From JAYFQF01 sp034927285 (GTDB taxonomy: Bacteria; Bacillota; Peptococcia; DRI-13; UBA5745): a stretch of DNA of 62,084 nt. The DNA lies in contig JAYFQF010000035.1 of assembly GCA_034927285.1 (NCBI GenBank), positions 1 to 62,084 on the forward strand. Reading direction: 5' to 3'. Below are positions 8,099-16,913 of this stretch, one piece after another (positions within the stretch are counted from its first letter, which is position 1; each line of letters begins with the position of its first letter). The position numbers were made by a program, and so were the translations under genes. The notes beneath the pieces are model-generated. The model saw nothing but the letters and a program-made list of their open reading frames with translations. It was not told the DNA's origin and did no database searches.

Positions 8099-9152
8099 TT
8101 TCCCGTTTCTCCTTTATGCCGGCCGTTTCTCCCAGCCAGTCCGATACTTCCCGCAGAAACAGCAGCGGCAAACCGCCTGTATGGAAAAAGACCACCGTTT
8201 CATTTTCCTTGAAAAATCCTCTGCTTACAAAATCCAGGTAGGCGCTCATGGCCTTTGAGGTATAAACCGGGTCCAAAAGTATCCCTTCCGTTTCGGCCAG
8301 CAGGCGGATGGCTTTCTGACCGGCCCTGGTCATGATTCCGTAACCCTCACCGATATAATCGCCATAGATGATTACATCTTCCGGCCCGATCCGGCAGGAA
8401 TAACCCATAGCCGCCGCATCTTTATTGAACTCTTCGCTAACCATCTGCCGGCCTTCCTCCGGCGACCTGGACAGCGCCACGCCATGGATCAGCGCTTTCA
8501 GGCCGCAGATTTTAGCCCCCAGAGTCACCCCCGTCAGCGTGCTCCCCGTGGCTACGGGGACCAGGATATGGTCCGGCTCCACCCCCAGCCGGTCCAGTTG
8601 TCCCTTTAATTCGGCCATGGCCGCACAATATGCCGCAGTGCCCTGGAGGGACCGGCCGCCCCGGGGGATCAGATAAGGTTTTTTCCCCGCGGCTTTAAGC
8701 CCCCGGATCACTTCGGCTATCTTCACATCGCCGGCCCGCAGCTTCTCTTTGTCCAGATTTTCCGGCGGCACGCCGTAATCCACCTGAGCAAATACCTGGC
8801 GGGCCCCAAACAATTCCTGCAAAATGCGGTTTCCTTCATAATAGCCGCAATCTTTTTCAGTCATCACCAGGATACAGTCCAAGCCCAGGCGGGCGGCGGC
8901 GGCGGCGGTCAGCCGTCCGTGATTTGTCTGCATAGCCCCTGAGGTGACTACGGTATCCGCTCCCTGCCGCAAGGCCTCTCCCATCAGGAATTCCAGTTTA
9001 CGCAGCTTATTTCCCCCTGAGCCCAGGCCATTTAAATCGTCCCGTTTGATAAACAGCCTGGGGCCGCCTATCACCTTACGCAGGTTTTCCGCCTCTTCCA
9101 GCGGCGTGGGCAAGTTTGCCAGCGTAACTCTGGGTAAAGCTTCATAGCCCAT
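8076..9152 (-). CDS. PLP-dependent lyase of the D-cysteine desulfhydrase / ACC deaminase family
   Basis: Fold-type-II PLP enzyme of 358 residues. PLP lysine lies in GLGSGGNKLRKLEFL (about residue 50), followed by the phosphate-side motif TSGAMQTNHGRLTAAAAA, the VATGSTLTGVTLG loop and the C-terminal FFHTGGLPLLF. The family cleaves D-cysteine, other D-amino acids, cysteate (CuyA) or 1-aminocyclopropane-1-carboxylate to a 2-oxo acid and ammonia. I cannot tell which. Met-Gln-Thr in place of the more usual Gln-Ser-Asn around the TSGAMQTNH motif is a small deviation. It is the middle gene between the NhaC antiporter and the D-2-hydroxyacid dehydrogenase. Confidence 0.85.
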   Translation of the reverse strand: MGYEALPRVTLANLPTPLEEAENLRKVIGGPRLFIKRDDLNGLGSGGNKLRKLEFLMGEALRQGADTVVTSGAMQTNHGRLTAAAAARLGLDCILVMTEKDCGYYEGNRILQELFGARQVFAQVDYGVPPENLDKEKLRAGDVKIAEVIRGLKAAGKKPYLIPRGGRSLQGTAAYCAAMAELKGQLDRLGVEPDHILVPVATGSTLTGVTLGAKICGLKALIHGVALSRSPEEGRQMVSEEFNKDAAAMGYSCRIGPEDVIIYGDYIGEGYGIMTRAGQKAIRLLAETEGILLDPVYTSKAMSAYLDFVSRGFFKENETVVFFHTGGLPLLFLREVSDWLGETAGIKEKRENDKNTAD

Positions 9153-9214
9153 GATATCCCTCCGTTTTTCCCGTTTTTCGCTGATTTTTTCCCTGCAAAA
9201 ACAGGTAACGGGAG

Positions 9215-9245
9215 CCCTGCCGGATACCGGTCTTATCCGGCAGGG
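9215..9245. repeat. Intercistronic hairpin, 12-base perfect arms
   Basis: CCCTGCCGGATA at 9215-9226 and its exact inverse at 9234-9245 surround a 7-base loop, between the NhaC gene and the PLP lyase gene. No T-run follows at once, so it may attenuate or protect mRNA rather than terminate fully. Confidence 0.65.
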
Positions 9246-9377
9246 TCATCCACTTCTTGTTTTTCAGCCTGATATCTCACTGATATATCAGAAAATCCGC
9301 TATAATTCCTCTATTTTCCTGTGCGCCCTCTCCTTTCTCCGACGATTTCTTGCCATTTTACTGTGCGTATTTCACCT

Positions 9378-10814
9378 TTATCCCTTTATCTGGATCTTTT
9401 CCTGATAAATAGGCGCTCTTTCCCTGGGGATTTCCTCCCCGGTTTCCGGGTCCACATATTTGATCTTAAAATCGGTATAGGCATAAATTAACGAAATGAC
9501 AGGCGCCAAAAAGCTTAAAAACAAAAAAGGCAAAAACTGACTGTACGCAACCCCCAAAGTACCGCTGAAAAATACCGCGTTGGTATGCCAGGGCATCAGG
9601 CTTCCTCCCAGCGTGCCGGTATCTTCCATGGCCCGGGATAATACTTCCGGTGCCACGCCTTTTTCCCGGTAAATGGGGGCCATCAGTTTGCCGGTGATTA
9701 CCTGGGACATGGACATGGTACAGCCTACTGCTCCGGAGATATAGCCGACAATAGAAGAAATCAGGACCAGCCGGCCGACGGAGCTTATCTTTTTAATCAA
9801 CAGATTGACGAAGTTGCTCAGAATGCCCATCTTTTCCAGCATGCCGCCCAACCCCATACCGAAGATCATGATCAAAATCACATCGGTCATGCTGACTATA
9901 CCGCCCCGGTTCAGAAGTTTATCCACCAAAAGGATGCCGGAATCAATTTTAAAACCTTTATGCATGACGCCGACCACCTCAATTACGGCAGAGCCTTCGT
10001 TTACCATGGCGATCAGCCCGCCGAAGACAGCGCCGATCAAAATAGTGGGCAGTGCCGGCAGCTTAAAGACCAGCAAAACGATAATCAGGATAATGGGTGA
10101 AAGGGCCAGAAGGTTGATATTGAAATTGGCGTCCAGACCACCCATATACTCCCGGACGATACTTGGATCGAAATTGGCGCCAGAATATCTCAGCCCTAAA
10201 AAGTAAAAGATTACGAGGCAAATCAGCCAGGCGGGGATGGTGTTCCAGCACATCATACTGATATGCTTGAATAAGCTGCCCCCGGCCATGGCGGGGCAAA
10301 GATTGGTTGTATCGGAGAAAGGAGACATCTTATCTCCGAAAAGGGCGCCGCAGATCACCGCTCCGGCGATCATGCCGGGAGGGAAGCCCATGCTGATGCC
10401 GATCCCCATCATAGCAAGGCCTGCAGATCCCGCCGAACCGTAAGAAGTACCGGTGGCTAAGGAAAGGATCGAACAAAGAATCAGGGTAGCGGGCAGAAAG
10501 ATCCTGGGGCTGATCATTTTTAGTCCATAATAAATCAGCGTAGGCACCGTACCGGACAAAATCCAGGCGCCGATCAGAGCGCCTACGGCCATTACGATCA
10601 GTACGGATTGAAAGCCGTCTTTAATGGCGGCCACTGCATAGCTTTCCACTTTGGGCCAGTCAAGCCTTCTGATTTTGACATAAAGAAAAATAATCAGCCA
10701 GCAAAGAAACAGGGGAATGACCAAAGATAACCCAAGCCTTACACAAAATACGATAAGGGCAATGACTGCCAGCATAATGATGACAGAATCGGCAAAAGAA
10801 ATCTGGTCTCTCAT
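9378..10814 (-). CDS. NhaC-family Na+/H+ (or amino/organic acid) antiporter
   Basis: A 478-residue polytopic membrane protein with about 11-12 hydrophobic segments. NhaC-type features include GALIGAWILSGTVPTLIYYGL, the LCSILSLATGTSYGSAGSAGLAMMGIG helix, GALFGDKMSPFSDTTNL and the MAPIYREKGV loop. The family exchanges Na+ for H+; some members exchange malate/lactate or amino acids. Its position as first gene before a PLP lyase and a hydroxyacid dehydrogenase hints at exchange of a substrate or product acid (inference). A promoter with near-consensus boxes lies at 10958-10986. Confidence 0.88.
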   Translation of the reverse strand: MRDQISFADSVIIMLAVIALIVFCVRLGLSLVIPLFLCWLIIFLYVKIRRLDWPKVESYAVAAIKDGFQSVLIVMAVGALIGAWILSGTVPTLIYYGLKMISPRIFLPATLILCSILSLATGTSYGSAGSAGLAMMGIGISMGFPPGMIAGAVICGALFGDKMSPFSDTTNLCPAMAGGSLFKHISMMCWNTIPAWLICLVIFYFLGLRYSGANFDPSIVREYMGGLDANFNINLLALSPIILIIVLLVFKLPALPTILIGAVFGGLIAMVNEGSAVIEVVGVMHKGFKIDSGILLVDKLLNRGGIVSMTDVILIMIFGMGLGGMLEKMGILSNFVNLLIKKISSVGRLVLISSIVGYISGAVGCTMSMSQVITGKLMAPIYREKGVAPEVLSRAMEDTGTLGGSLMPWHTNAVFFSGTLGVAYSQFLPFLFLSFLAPVISLIYAYTDFKIKYVDPETGEEIPRERAPIYQEKIQIKG

Positions 10815-10957
10815 GATATCCTCCTTTTGTTTTTTATCCTATAAAGCATCGCAACAGGCCAGCCCTCCGTCCCTCCTTTCCGCTGTTGCCTGCGTTACGG
10901 CTGCTGCCCGGGAAGGCTCCCTTTGCCGCCAGCATAGCATTTTCAGCCAATTGATAT

Positions 10958-10986
10958 TTTATATGATATTATTTGTAGTATATCAA
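10958..10986 (-). promoter_or_regulatory. Sigma-A type promoter for the NhaC unit
   Basis: On the minus strand TTGATA (10986-10981) and TATAAA (10963-10958) are separated by exactly 17 bases, in an AT-rich setting. It would give a leader of about 135 bases before the NhaC start at 10814. Confidence 0.7.
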
Positions 10987-11155
10987 CATATTTAAAAAAA
11001 TTTCCATTGCCTGGAAATATTCTAATCCATTCTCTGGAAAATTACAACAATTATTTTTGCGCCGATAAGTAAAGCCCTTTTGACCTTTAGCCGTGATCCT
11101 TCTCTTCAGTGTGATGCAAAGCCGCTTGCAGAATCAACTGGCCTCTGCATTTAAA

Positions 11156-11208
11156 TCAAAGCCCGTTTCGGCCCCAGACCGGAAATCCGGCTGGTGAAAC
11201 GGGCTTTG
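11156..11208 (-). terminator. Terminator-like palindrome after lgt
   Basis: AAAGCCCGTTTC (11158-11169) and GAAACGGGCTTT (11196-11207) form a 12-base perfect stem, with a second small GC stem in the loop. Minus-strand reading leaves the stem into TTTGATTT. It follows the lgt stop by about 35 bases. Confidence 0.65.
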
Positions 11209-11243
11209 AAGTATCAAAACAGATCTGGCGATACGGAATAAAT

Positions 11244-12218
11244 CTATTCCTCTTTTGGAAGGCTGTCCCGGTCTTTTTGGTCTAAAGCAGGGACGCCGGT
11301 GCGGCCGGGGTCTCCCCCTCCGGCTTTCCTTGCCGTATCCGGGAGCGCGTCATCCTTTTGAGGAGCCGCCTCTGTCTGGCCGGAGAACCGGGGCAAATTC
11401 CCAGGTCCGGCAAGTTCCGCTCCGCTTTGCTCTTCCTTTCTGTTTTTCCCCGGTTCACTGTCCGCTGCCGGGGGCCTTCCTTTTCGATGGCGGTACCATA
11501 AAATCGCTCCGGCCGCCGCAATCAGAAGCAGGCTCAGGACCTGGGCCGCCCGCAGCCCGCCAAAGAGCATCAGGCTGTCGGTACGGAGGCCTTCCACCCA
11601 GAAACGGCCGGCAGAATACAGGATAAAATACGCCAGGCAGACGTCACCGGTTTTCAGTCCCTTTCTCCGGCGAAACCACAGCAGGAAGAAAAACACGCCC
11701 AGGTCCCAAATGGATTCATACAAAAAAGTAGGATGCCGCCAGGCGCCGTCGATATACATGGCCCAGGGAATCTTTTCCGGGTCCACCGCATAGCCGTAGG
11801 CCTCCTGGTTAATGAAGTTTCCCCAGCGGCCTACGGCCTGGCCAAGGATTACCGAGGGCGCGGCAATGTCCAGGATCTTCCCGATGCCGAACCGATAGTG
11901 CTTTGCCATCAGGGCAAAGGCCAGGCCGCCGCCTATCAGTCCGCCATGGATCGCCAGCCCGCCTTCCCAGGTGGCAAAAATCTTCGCGGGATTTGCGGAA
12001 TAAAAATCCCAGTTAAAGGCCACATAATACAGCCGGCTGCCCAGAATCGCCAAGGGCAGGGCCACCATGCACATATTCAGCAAATGATCTTCGTTTAACC
12101 CCTGCCGCCGGGTCTCTTTCAGGGCCAGAAATACGCCGATCAGCATACCCAGCCCGATCAGGATACCGTACCAGCGTACGGTAAAGGGACCCCAGGAAAA
12201 AAGTATTGGATTCGGCAT
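11244..12218 (-). CDS. lgt: Prolipoprotein diacylglyceryl transferase with an added hydrophilic C-terminal tail
   Basis: Transfers diacylglycerol from phosphatidylglycerol to the lipobox cysteine of prolipoproteins in the membrane. Residues 1-245 contain seven membrane segments and the Lgt signature (IHGGLIGGGLAFALMAKHY, then GQAVGRWGNFINQEAYG with the essential Arg/Asn). Residues 250-324 are an unusual tail rich in Pro, Glu, Lys, Asp and Gly with no hydrophobic stretch, making the protein 50-60 residues longer than usual. It overlaps the upstream ACT gene (TGATG). The GerMN lipoprotein in this window is a plausible client. Confidence 0.93.
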   Translation of the reverse strand: MPNPILFSWGPFTVRWYGILIGLGMLIGVFLALKETRRQGLNEDHLLNMCMVALPLAILGSRLYYVAFNWDFYSANPAKIFATWEGGLAIHGGLIGGGLAFALMAKHYRFGIGKILDIAAPSVILGQAVGRWGNFINQEAYGYAVDPEKIPWAMYIDGAWRHPTFLYESIWDLGVFFFLLWFRRRKGLKTGDVCLAYFILYSAGRFWVEGLRTDSLMLFGGLRAAQVLSLLLIAAAGAILWYRHRKGRPPAADSEPGKNRKEEQSGAELAGPGNLPRFSGQTEAAPQKDDALPDTARKAGGGDPGRTGVPALDQKDRDSLPKEE

Positions 12219-12649
12219 CAGCCTTTGTAAGCCTCCTCTTCCGTCAGAAATTCGAGGTTCAGGGACTCAATGGCCCGCACCCCTTTTTCGTTATCGCTTA
12301 AGCGCAGGATCACCATGGCCTTTTTTTGACTGTCCTCATAAAAAGCGTACATATATTCTACCGCTACCCCTTCCGTCTCCAGCTTCTCCAGGACGGCGGA
12401 CAGGCTGCCCGGTTTATCCGGCACCTTTATGCCCACCACCTCGGTAATACCGGCCAGGAAGTCTTTTTCCTTCAGCTTGGCGACCGCGGAATCCGGGTCG
12501 TTTACGATCAGCCGCAGGACGCCGAAATCCGTGGTATCGGCAATGGAAAGGGCCCGGATATTGATCTTTTCTTCGCCCATAATTTTACAGACGTGAGCCA
12601 GACTGCCGTTTTTGTTTTCCAAAAATAAGGATACCTGTTTAATCATCAT
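12218..12649 (-). CDS. ACT-domain protein (two tandem ACT domains)
   Basis: A 143-residue soluble protein of two ACT folds: residues about 4-70 (IKQVSLFLENKNGSLAHVCKI) and 73-140 (VVGIKVPDKPGSLSAVLEKL). Stand-alone double-ACT proteins are thought to bind amino acids and often sit beside aryl-CoA ligases. AGGAGGG precedes two adjacent ATG codons; 12649 and 12646 are both possible, and the second is better spaced. It is a clear paralogue of the ACT protein at 14787-15218 (same length, same IDMRALSI/INIRALSIADT-like motif). It lies between cobT and lgt. Confidence 0.85.
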   Translation of the reverse strand: MMIKQVSLFLENKNGSLAHVCKIMGEEKINIRALSIADTTDFGVLRLIVNDPDSAVAKLKEKDFLAGITEVVGIKVPDKPGSLSAVLEKLETEGVAVEYMYAFYEDSQKKAMVILRLSDNEKGVRAIESLNLEFLTEEEAYKG

Positions 12650-12688
12650 CTGTCCCTCCTCTGCTTTTTGGATTTTTCAACAGATCCG

Positions 12689-13843
12689 TCAATGAGAATC
12701 GTCTTGTCCGGCCGGAGGCCAATCATTGGGGAACCAGCAGCCCAGATCCTGAAAGGAGGCCATTTCTTTCAGAAGGGCGGCGGCGCAGTCCATAATGGGG
12801 AAAAGCAGGCAGGCTCCGGTGCCTTCCCCCAGGCGCATAGCCATGTGTAAAGGGGGCTTTACCTCCAGGGCTTCCGCCGCTAAAAGAGCGCCCTTTTCTT
12901 CCGACAGGTGAGAGGAAATCAGATAGCCGGAAACCAGGGGGTTCAACCTTTGAGCGCACAGGGCGGCGGCAAAGGAAATATAGCCGTCCAAAACCGCCGG
13001 GCGCCGGCGGCGGGCGCAGGCCAGATAAAAGCCGGTCATGGCGCAGATATCCAATCCTCCCACTTTTGCCAGAACATCCAGCACATCGTCAGGATCCGGC
13101 CGGTTCCTCTCCAGAGCCCGGGACACGGCCTCTACCTTGCGCTGATAGGCTTCTCCCACCGAGCCGCTGCCCATGCCCGTCAGGAAAAGGGAGTCATGTC
13201 CGGTCAAAGCCGCCAGCACTGCCGCCGCGGTGCTGGTATTACCCAGGCCGATCTCCCCTGCGGCCAATACGGAAAATCCCTGTCCGATCAGTTCTTCCGC
13301 TTCCCCGATGCCGGCGCCAATGGCTTCCAGAGCCTGCTTTCGGTCCATAGCGGGACCTTGGGTTATATTTCCGGTGCCTTCCGGACAAAGCTTTTGGTGA
13401 AGAATTTCCGTCCGGCAGGGACCGGGGCCCCGGTGAGAGGAACGCCGAATAGCCTCTCCGGCGCCGTAAGAGCCCTTAAGGCCCAGATCCACGATTTTTA
13501 CCGGGATGCCCAGAGCGCCGGCGATCGCAGAGCCGCCGCCCCGGCCCGCCGCCATGATCTCCGCCACCAGGCGGCTGATAGACTGCGGGTATTTATTATA
13601 GCCCTCGTCGAAAACCCCGTTATCTGCGCAAAATATCACATTGATCTTGCGGGAAAGCTCATAATCCGGGCTGCCGAAGATTCCCGCCAGCTTCGCGGCC
13701 AGTTCTTCCAGCACCCCTAATGAACCCAGGGGCTTTACCAGCTGGTCCAGCCGGTTTTTTGCCTGGGCCTGCGCCTTTTTATCCGTGGGCTCGATTCCAT
13801 TCAGATATGCGGACAATTCTTGTTCCCTGATCAAAAGCTTCAC
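12689..13843 (-). CDS. cobT: Nicotinate-nucleotide-dimethylbenzimidazole phosphoribosyltransferase
   Basis: Makes alpha-ribazole phosphate, the precursor of the lower nucleotide loop of cobalamin. The 384-residue protein has the family motifs KPLGSLGVLEELAAKLAGI, FCADNGVF, AAGEIGLGNTSTAAAV and the catalytic Glu in MRLGEGTGACL near residue 345. The dimethylbenzimidazole or other lower-ligand source is not encoded here. It is the only corrinoid biosynthesis gene in the window, about 12 kb from the cobalamin-dependent protein at 25834-27651; a functional link is inference. It is in the same leftward series as endonuclease IV upstream and the ACT/lgt pair downstream. Confidence 0.94.
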   Translation of the reverse strand: MKLLIREQELSAYLNGIEPTDKKAQAQAKNRLDQLVKPLGSLGVLEELAAKLAGIFGSPDYELSRKINVIFCADNGVFDEGYNKYPQSISRLVAEIMAAGRGGGSAIAGALGIPVKIVDLGLKGSYGAGEAIRRSSHRGPGPCRTEILHQKLCPEGTGNITQGPAMDRKQALEAIGAGIGEAEELIGQGFSVLAAGEIGLGNTSTAAAVLAALTGHDSLFLTGMGSGSVGEAYQRKVEAVSRALERNRPDPDDVLDVLAKVGGLDICAMTGFYLACARRRRPAVLDGYISFAAALCAQRLNPLVSGYLISSHLSEEKGALLAAEALEVKPPLHMAMRLGEGTGACLLFPIMDCAAALLKEMASFQDLGCWFPNDWPPAGQDDSH

Positions 13844-13864
13844 CTTTTCCCCATCATTTTTTGG

Positions 13865-14692
13865 TCAGACCGTTTCTCTTACCCAGCGGATCTCCGCCGC
13901 GTAACCGGCGTCGTCGTTGGGCGTTTCCAATATAACGGGAAGCTCCTGTTCTTTTATATTCTCCAGCATATTTAAAATCCCTTCATAGCCCAGCACCCCC
14001 TGGCCCAGGCGGGCATGGCGGTCCTTCCGGGAACCCAGGCCGAATTTCGTGTCGTTCAGGTGGAAAGCCCCCACTCGCTGCCAGCCGAAGGTCCTTTCGA
14101 TGGCCTTCAACACCGACTGCCAGTTTTTCAGATCATAGCCGGCTCCGGTCATATGGCAGCTGTCGATGCAGACTCCCAGATTTTCATGACCGCCGCAAAG
14201 CTCGATGATTTGGGCCAGCTCGTCAAAGCTGCCGCCCACCTCGCTGCCGGAGCCGGCCATGCCTTCCAGAAGTATCCGGACCCCGGCCTCTTTTGCTTTT
14301 GGCAAAAGCTCTTTTAAGTTGACGCTGATCATGCGGATCCCTTCTTCCGTGCCTTTGCCGCCGTGGGAACCGGGGTGCAGCACAACCCGGTCCGTGAGCA
14401 TCGCTCTGGCCCGGAAGAGATCCTCCTCCAGGCCCAGCTTGCTGAATTCCACCACTTCCGGACGATTGGAGCAAAGGTTATAGGTATAGGGCGCATGGGC
14501 CACCAAGGGCCCGAAATGATGTTCCCGCATCAGCTTTTTTCCTCTTACCACATCCTCGGGATCTATGGTCTTGGCGTTGCCGCCTCTGGGATTCCTGGTA
14601 AAATATTGAAATGTGTTTGCCCCCATGGCGATGGAGGTCTTCACCGCCGCGGCAAAGCCTTTGGCGATAGAAACATGGGAACCGATCCACAT
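13865..14692 (-). CDS. nfo: Deoxyribonuclease IV (endonuclease IV, AP endonuclease)
   Basis: Zinc-dependent base-excision-repair endonuclease that incises at abasic sites. The 275 residues run from WIGSHVSIAKGF through FTRNPRG, VAHAPYTYNL, VLHPGSHGG, ILLEGMAGSGSEVG, VCIDSCHMTGAGYDL and AFHLNDTKFGLGSRKDRHARLGQG, which supply the trinuclear zinc ligands. Length and order are standard. ATG at 14692 begins immediately at the conserved N-terminus. The window thus carries both AP-endonuclease classes, Xth and Nfo. Confidence 0.96.
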   Translation of the reverse strand: MWIGSHVSIAKGFAAAVKTSIAMGANTFQYFTRNPRGGNAKTIDPEDVVRGKKLMREHHFGPLVAHAPYTYNLCSNRPEVVEFSKLGLEEDLFRARAMLTDRVVLHPGSHGGKGTEEGIRMISVNLKELLPKAKEAGVRILLEGMAGSGSEVGGSFDELAQIIELCGGHENLGVCIDSCHMTGAGYDLKNWQSVLKAIERTFGWQRVGAFHLNDTKFGLGSRKDRHARLGQGVLGYEGILNMLENIKEQELPVILETPNDDAGYAAEIRWVRETV

Positions 14693-14786
14693 AAGCGAAA
14701 TTTCTCCTTATCTCCTTACTTAAATATGCCGTATCCCAGACGAAAATGAGCGCCCAACCCGCGTCGGACGCCCGCTTTCCTGAGGC

Positions 14787-15218
14787 TTACAGTTGACGCA
14801 GATCCTCCTGATCCAGCAACTCCACCTTTTCTTTGGACAATGCGGCCATGGCTTTATCATTATCCTCTACCCGGAAAATCATGTAAGCCAGATCTTGATT
14901 CCGGGTGATAAAGGCATAGGTATACTCCACATTGATTTGATTTTTTCCCAATATGCTCAGGATCCTGAAAAAGCTGCCGGGTTCGTCGGGGATCGCCACA
15001 GCCAGTACCGGAGTAACGGAAAAAACGTAGCCCGCTTCTTTCAGCACCTCCGCCGCTTTATCACAATCGTCGACAATTACCCGGACAATCCCGAAATCCC
15101 GGGTTTCCGCTATGGAAAGGGCCCGCATATCGATCTTTTTCCGGGATAAAATATCGGCAAATTCCGCCAGGCGGCCTGGCTTGTTTTCCACAAAAACCGA
15201 AAGCTGCTTTACGGTCAT
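14787..15218 (-). CDS. ACT-domain protein paired with phenylacetate-CoA ligase
   Basis: A 143-residue double-ACT protein (domains about 1-70 and 73-143), paralogous to 12218-12649. The open frame extends upstream, but ATG at 15218 is preceded by AAGGGGTG and starts at the conserved KQLSVFVENKPGRLAE. It follows the paaK-like gene by 16 bases. The PaaK plus ACT pair recurs in anaerobes that oxidise aromatic amino acids through aryl-CoA intermediates (established association); it probably senses an amino acid or a CoA-ligase substrate (inference). Confidence 0.87.
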   Translation of the reverse strand: MTVKQLSVFVENKPGRLAEFADILSRKKIDMRALSIAETRDFGIVRVIVDDCDKAAEVLKEAGYVFSVTPVLAVAIPDEPGSFFRILSILGKNQINVEYTYAFITRNQDLAYMIFRVEDNDKAMAALSKEKVELLDQEDLRQL

Positions 15219-15234
15219 CACAGACACCCCTTTT

Positions 15235-16536
15235 TTAATATAATTTACGGTTGTCAATCACACGGACAGCCTTGCCTTCGCTTCTGGCAATGGATTTAGG
15301 AGCCACCAGCTGGACCTTGGCGTAAATGCCCAGCATAGCCCTGAGCGCGTCCACCAGTTCTTTTTCCCGGGCGGAAATCGCGCCCACCTTGTCGGAAAAG
15401 ATCTCCGGCGTCATCTCAACCTGAACTTCCAGCACATCGCTGTTCTTTACCCGGTTTACGATGATCTGATAGTTGGCCGGATAACCTTTGTTCAGCAATA
15501 CGGTTTCGATCTGGGAGGGGAAGACATTTACGCCTTTGATAATCAGCATGTCGTCGCTTCTGCCCATGGGCTTGCACATCTTGATGTGGGTTCTGCCGCA
15601 GGAACATTTTTTGCTGTTCAGTACGCAGATATCCCGTGTGCGGTAACGCAGCAGGGGAAAAGCTTGCTTGGTGATGCTGGTGAAGACCAGTTCCCCCTTT
15701 TCTCCTTCCGGAAGCACCTCTCCCGTATTGGGATTGATGATCTCCGCAATGAAATGGTCCTCGTTGATATGCATGCCGCTCTGTTCACTGCACTCAAAAG
15801 ATACGCCGGGCCCGGAAATTTCCGTCAGGCCATAGATATCGTATGCCTTGATCCCCAGCTTCTCCTGGATATCCCGGCGCATTTCCTCGGTCCAGGCTTC
15901 GGCGCCAAAGATGCCGGCTTTCAGCCTGATCTGGTCCTGAAGGCCTTTTTCCTGAATGGTTTCCGCCAGATAAGCGGCATAAGAGGGCGTACAGCAAAGA
16001 ATCGTGGAGCCCATATCGCACATAAACTGGATCTGCCGCTCGGTATTGCCGGAAGACATGGGTAAAGTCAAAGAGCCCAACTTATGGGAGCCGCCATTTA
16101 AGCCGGGGCCGCCGGTGAAAAGACCGTAGCCGTAGCTTACATGCACCACGTCGCTTTTTGTGCCGCCTGCGGCCACAATAGCTCTGGCGCAGCAATCTTC
16201 CCAAAGGTCGATATCCTGCTGAGTATAAAACGCCACCACCCGGCGGCCGGTAGTGCCGCTGGTGGACTGGATGCGCACGCAGTCCTCCAGGGGCTTGGCT
16301 AAAAGTCCGTAGGGATAAGCCTGCCGCAGGTCCTCTTTGGTAATAAAAGGAAGCTTGTGCAAATCGTCCCGGGATTTGATGTCCTCAGGTCTTACCCCTT
16401 TTTCGTCCATCATTTTTTTGTAATAGGGCACGTTATCGTAAACATGCTTGACTTGTTTGACCAGACGCTCATCCTGCCAGGCTCGGATCTGTTGGCGGGA
16501 CGCACACTCGATCTCTGGCTGGTAATAATTCTCCAT
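15235..16536 (-). CDS. paaK: Phenylacetate-CoA ligase (aryl-CoA ligase)
   Basis: Adenylate-forming enzyme that activates phenylacetate or a related aryl acid to its CoA thioester. The 433-residue length is standard. The P-loop is IQSTSGTTGRRVVAFYTQ, the adenylation motif is IYGLTEISGPGVSFEC, and the C-terminal GRSDDMLIIKGVNVFPSQIE and SEGKAVRVIDNR are typical. A zinc-like CSCGRTH motif is present. The open frame reaches 16839, but ATG at 16536 (AGGGTGG upstream) starts at the family N-terminus. Without an indolepyruvate ferredoxin oxidoreductase nearby, the true acid is uncertain. Confidence 0.93.
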   Translation of the reverse strand: MENYYQPEIECASRQQIRAWQDERLVKQVKHVYDNVPYYKKMMDEKGVRPEDIKSRDDLHKLPFITKEDLRQAYPYGLLAKPLEDCVRIQSTSGTTGRRVVAFYTQQDIDLWEDCCARAIVAAGGTKSDVVHVSYGYGLFTGGPGLNGGSHKLGSLTLPMSSGNTERQIQFMCDMGSTILCCTPSYAAYLAETIQEKGLQDQIRLKAGIFGAEAWTEEMRRDIQEKLGIKAYDIYGLTEISGPGVSFECSEQSGMHINEDHFIAEIINPNTGEVLPEGEKGELVFTSITKQAFPLLRYRTRDICVLNSKKCSCGRTHIKMCKPMGRSDDMLIIKGVNVFPSQIETVLLNKGYPANYQIIVNRVKNSDVLEVQVEMTPEIFSDKVGAISAREKELVDALRAMLGIYAKVQLVAPKSIARSEGKAVRVIDNRKLY

Positions 16537-16913
16537 CAGTGATCCACCCTTTCCACATTCTTTATCCGGAGATCCGGCGCCGCCTGACGCCGGATGCCAA
16601 AAATGTTTCTTTTTTAAAACTATCTTATAGTTTAGCAGTTTTATCTTTAGGCGTAAATAGCCAATCGCCGTTATTCCCGATAATTGTAAAAGCCCCGCAC
16701 TTTTTACCGCTCCGCCGGCGGGGAAAAGCCCCGGTCCCGCCGGTGAGCGGCAACCAAAACAGGCGAATATAGGAGCAGAAAACCTATTAACGGCACAAGG
16801 AGGCAAGAAAATTTTACCAAAGCAAGTAAATGAAGACACACAAAACCGCCGGCTGCCGTAATCCGGCCCGCCGGCGGTTCTGCCTGCAGATGATTATTTT
16901 TCAGCCGCTCCCC
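16537..16913. other. 377-base intergenic region upstream of paaK
   Basis: No gene seen. It contains the terminator of the five-gene operon (16838-16880). The paaK promoter must also lie here, but no clear boxes were found. Confidence 0.5.
16838..16880 (-). terminator. Terminator of the N-acyl amino acid operon
   Basis: AACCGCCGGC (16844-16853) pairs perfectly with GCCGGCGGTT (16870-16879); minus-strand reading exits into TTTTGTGTG. It lies 34 bases after the stop of the last operon gene. Confidence 0.7.

Larger units (their letters stand above)
10815..11243. other. 429-base intergenic region between lgt and the NhaC gene
   Basis: No convincing gene. It holds the NhaC promoter (10958-10986) in an AT-rich stretch at 10950-11060, and the terminator-like palindrome downstream of lgt (11156-11208). 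The remainder shows nothing recognisable. Confidence 0.6.

Noticed and set aside
7250..8212. 320-codon open frame on plus opposite the D-2-hydroxyacid dehydrogenase
   Set aside because: The minus-strand dehydrogenase has all catalytic motifs; the plus frame has none.
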